A DNA stretch of 64,000 nucleotides from NCBI RefSeq assembly GCF_000691145.1, contig NZ_ASJC01000001.1, positions 310,001 to 374,000 on the forward strand, given 5' to 3'. Within the stretch, counting starts at the first letter, position 1. Each line of letters starts with the position of its first letter. Source of the DNA: Bacillus altitudinis 41KF2b. Lineage in GTDB: Bacteria > Bacillota > Bacilli > Bacillales > Bacillaceae. The translations under genes were made by a program, and so were the position numbers. The notes below the pieces were generated by a model. That model was not told the DNA's origin and made no database searches. It saw only the letters and a program-made list of their open reading frames with translations. Below are positions 62,206-64,000 of this stretch, piece after piece.

Positions 62206-62874
62206 TTGAAACAGATGAAAAGAAGAATAAAAGCAGGTGCAGCTTTAGCGGGGATATGTACCCTCTTGCTTGCGGGCTGCGGAGGTCAAAATCCGCTTTA
62301 TGAGATGCAAGATGCCATGACGAAAATGAGCGAAAAAGAAGCATCCTTTGAAAAAGAACAAGGTGCACTGCAAAGCTATGAGAAAAAAGAGCAGCAGTTG
62401 TATAAAAAAATGATTCAAACAACAAAAGACCACACAAAAACAGTCTCAAACTTGTCTGATCAAGCATTAGCATCGGCAGAAAAGCGTGAAGAACATTTAA
62501 AAACAGAAAAAGACAGCATGGATCAATCGAAAAAAGAATTTCAATCTGTAAAGGAATTCGCTGAACAGATAAAAGATGCGGAAGTAAAAGACAAAGCAGA
62601 ACAAATAGTCAAATCAATTGAAAAAAGATATGCATCGTATGATCAGCTTTACCGTGAGTATCAAAAGGCGCTGAAACAAGACAAGCACTTGTATGAATCT
62701 TTAAAAAGAAAAGACTTAGGATACGCTGAACTGAAATCCAAACTGAAAACAGTCAATCGTTCCTATAGTAAAGTGAGAAAAGAAAGCAAGAAGTTCAATC
62801 AATATACAGATCAATTGAACGAATATAAACAAGCTTTATACAAAACAGCTCAGAAAGAATCACAAAACAGTTAA
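62206..62874 (+). CDS. ykyA: putative wall-associated lipoprotein YkyA
   Basis: A 222-residue lipoprotein. The signal peptide ends in the lipobox LLAGC (Cys about residue 25). The rest is Lys/Glu-rich coiled coil (about 30-215) with no enzyme motif. TTG 62206 lies eight bases after AAAGGGGGA; an ATG three codons inside is the alternative. It comes directly before the pdh operon as in B. subtilis. The role is unknown; it is described there as a putative cell-wall binding lipoprotein. Confidence 0.87.
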   Translation: MKQMKRRIKAGAALAGICTLLLAGCGGQNPLYEMQDAMTKMSEKEASFEKEQGALQSYEKKEQQLYKKMIQTTKDHTKTVSNLSDQALASAEKREEHLKTEKDSMDQSKKEFQSVKEFAEQIKDAEVKDKAEQIVKSIEKRYASYDQLYREYQKALKQDKHLYESLKRKDLGYAELKSKLKTVNRSYSKVRKESKKFNQYTDQLNEYKQALYKTAQKESQNS

Positions 62875-62921
62875 AAACAGTACTTGCATATTCTAGTTCT
62901 GTTTATCGCTGCTACTCACAA

Positions 62922-63010
62922 AGTGCCTGCGTGTCGTTACTCGTTTTTCCAAGATATCAAACTGAAAAGAAGAGAAAGGGTTAAAATGAAGTTCATTTTA
63001 GCCCTTTGTC
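62922..63010 (+). repeat. eroded copy C of the 166-bp intergenic repeat
   Basis: GCCTGCGTG, TTACTCGTTTTTCC and ACTGAAAAGAAGAGAAAGGG then the hairpin TTAAAAT / ATTTTAGCCCTTTGTC match copies A and B in order. The left end and the internal hairpin arm are lost. It lies 47 bases after ykyA. Confidence 0.65.
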
Positions 63011-63018
63011 CATCACGA

Positions 63019-63048
63019 TCAAAAGAGCTAAAAATAGCTCTTTTTTTA
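63019..63048 (+). terminator. terminator after ykyA
   Basis: Stem AAAGAGCTA / TAGCTCTTT with AAAA loop and seven T. Confidence 0.85.
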
Positions 63049-63313
63049 TTTTTCGACAAAAACAAACATCTGCTATTGTAGTACAGTGACCCACTCTATA
63101 CTAGTACAGTTTGTGCTGTTGATTAAACAGATTGATACAGGTCACCATAAAAAGTAAAGCGAATACATTTATTTAAATAAAGCCGTTAAATCAATTGACG
63201 GACTATTTTTCTTGTTGTAAACTATTCCTTGTTAACAGAAGTTGTATTAGTTTTTTGTGAACTATCGTTAATACAGTTAGAAAAACTCAAAAGCAAGCGA
63301 TCATCCAATGTTT

Positions 63314-63342
63314 CGACAATGATCTTTGTGGCTATTATATAC
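63314..63342 (+). promoter_or_regulatory. likely promoter of the pdh operon
   Basis: TCGACA (63314-63319), 17 bases, TATATA (63337-63342), giving a leader of about 90 bases. The rest of 63050-63439 holds no gene; a wide dyad GTGACC / GGTCAC (63088-63144) is present. Confidence 0.5.
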
Positions 63343-63415
63343 AGGAGTCATATGAGCATTTTGGGTTATCCTATATCTGTATGTATAAATGGATTCACGA
63401 CAAATTGACTGTTAA

Positions 63416-64000
<585 letters not shown>

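Overview
This window looks like a chromosomal segment of a Bacillus from the B. pumilus / B. safensis / B. altitudinis group. Gene order and protein sequences follow the B. subtilis mcpC-ykwCD-pbpH-kinA-patA-cheV-ykuC..V-rok-mob/moa-yknWXYZ-fruRKA-sipT-ykpA-ampS-mreBH-abh-kinC-ktrC-adeC-rnjA-rpoY-ykrA-defB-ykyA-pdhA stretch almost gene for gene, but several insertions and losses separate it from B. subtilis. The species-group assignment is inference from this synteny and from remembered homologues. The DNA is low-GC Firmicute in character, with many TTG/GTG starts behind strong AAGGAGG ribosome binding sites. No tRNA, rRNA, CRISPR array, prophage or intact insertion sequence was seen.

Layout. 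1-9 kb: tail of a chemoreceptor, an SDR/HIBADH-type oxidoreductase pair, the secreted CAP protein YkwD, the cell-wall transpeptidase PbpH, the sporulation kinase KinA behind a SigH promoter, and the aminotransferase PatA. 9-15.7 kb is the most accessory part: a CDF metal exporter, a 50-codon gene with its own strong promoter, an RDD membrane protein, a UMF1-type MFS transporter, cheV behind a SigD promoter, ykyB, an AT-rich orphan secreted protein, a Cys-rich mini-protein, a small membrane protein and a dispersed repeat. 15.7-32 kb: the yku cluster, with transport and cell-wall genes, fatty-acid degradation (fadH with a FadR operator), the c-di-GMP receptor YkuI, the Fur-controlled small RNA FsrA, a manganese catalase, abbA, the c-di-AMP receptor DarB, CcpC, the Fur-controlled flavodoxin operon ykuNOP, lysine/DAP synthesis (dapH-dapL), ykuS, ykuT and the thiol/peroxide pair ykuU-ykuV. 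32-43 kb: the nucleoid repressor Rok, sporulation protein YknT, a tightly overlapping molybdenum-cofactor operon (mobA-moeB-moeA-mobB-moaE-moaD), a short Rok-like paralogue on the opposite strand, and the YknWXYZ export complex. 43-64 kb: fructose PTS operon, SipT, ykoA, ABC-F protein YkpA, AmpS, ykpC-mreBH, abh, KinC, ykqA, ktrC, adeC, rnjA-rpoY, a 23-codon mini-gene, ykrA, defB, a glycine-rich YjcZ-type sporulation mini-protein, ykyA and the start of pdhA.

Functional themes. Sporulation and stationary-phase control recur: KinA, KinC, AbbA, Abh, Rok, and SigK-type promoters at ykuD and the YjcZ-like gene. Iron is a second theme: a perfect Fur box at fsrA and two Fur boxes at ykuN. Readable regulatory sites (SigH, SigD, SigK, SigI, ECF, FadR, Fur, CcpC, Spo0A) agree with the known regulation of the B. 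subtilis counterparts.

The points I find most unusual are: the short Rok-like paralogue at 38461-38838, in the place where B. subtilis carries yknUV; an intergenic repeat of about 166 bp present in two near-intact inverted copies and three eroded copies, one of them bracketed by near-identical 18-nt stem-loops; two unlisted mini-genes with convincing expression signals; and an AT-rich secreted orphan with a cre-like palindrome upstream.
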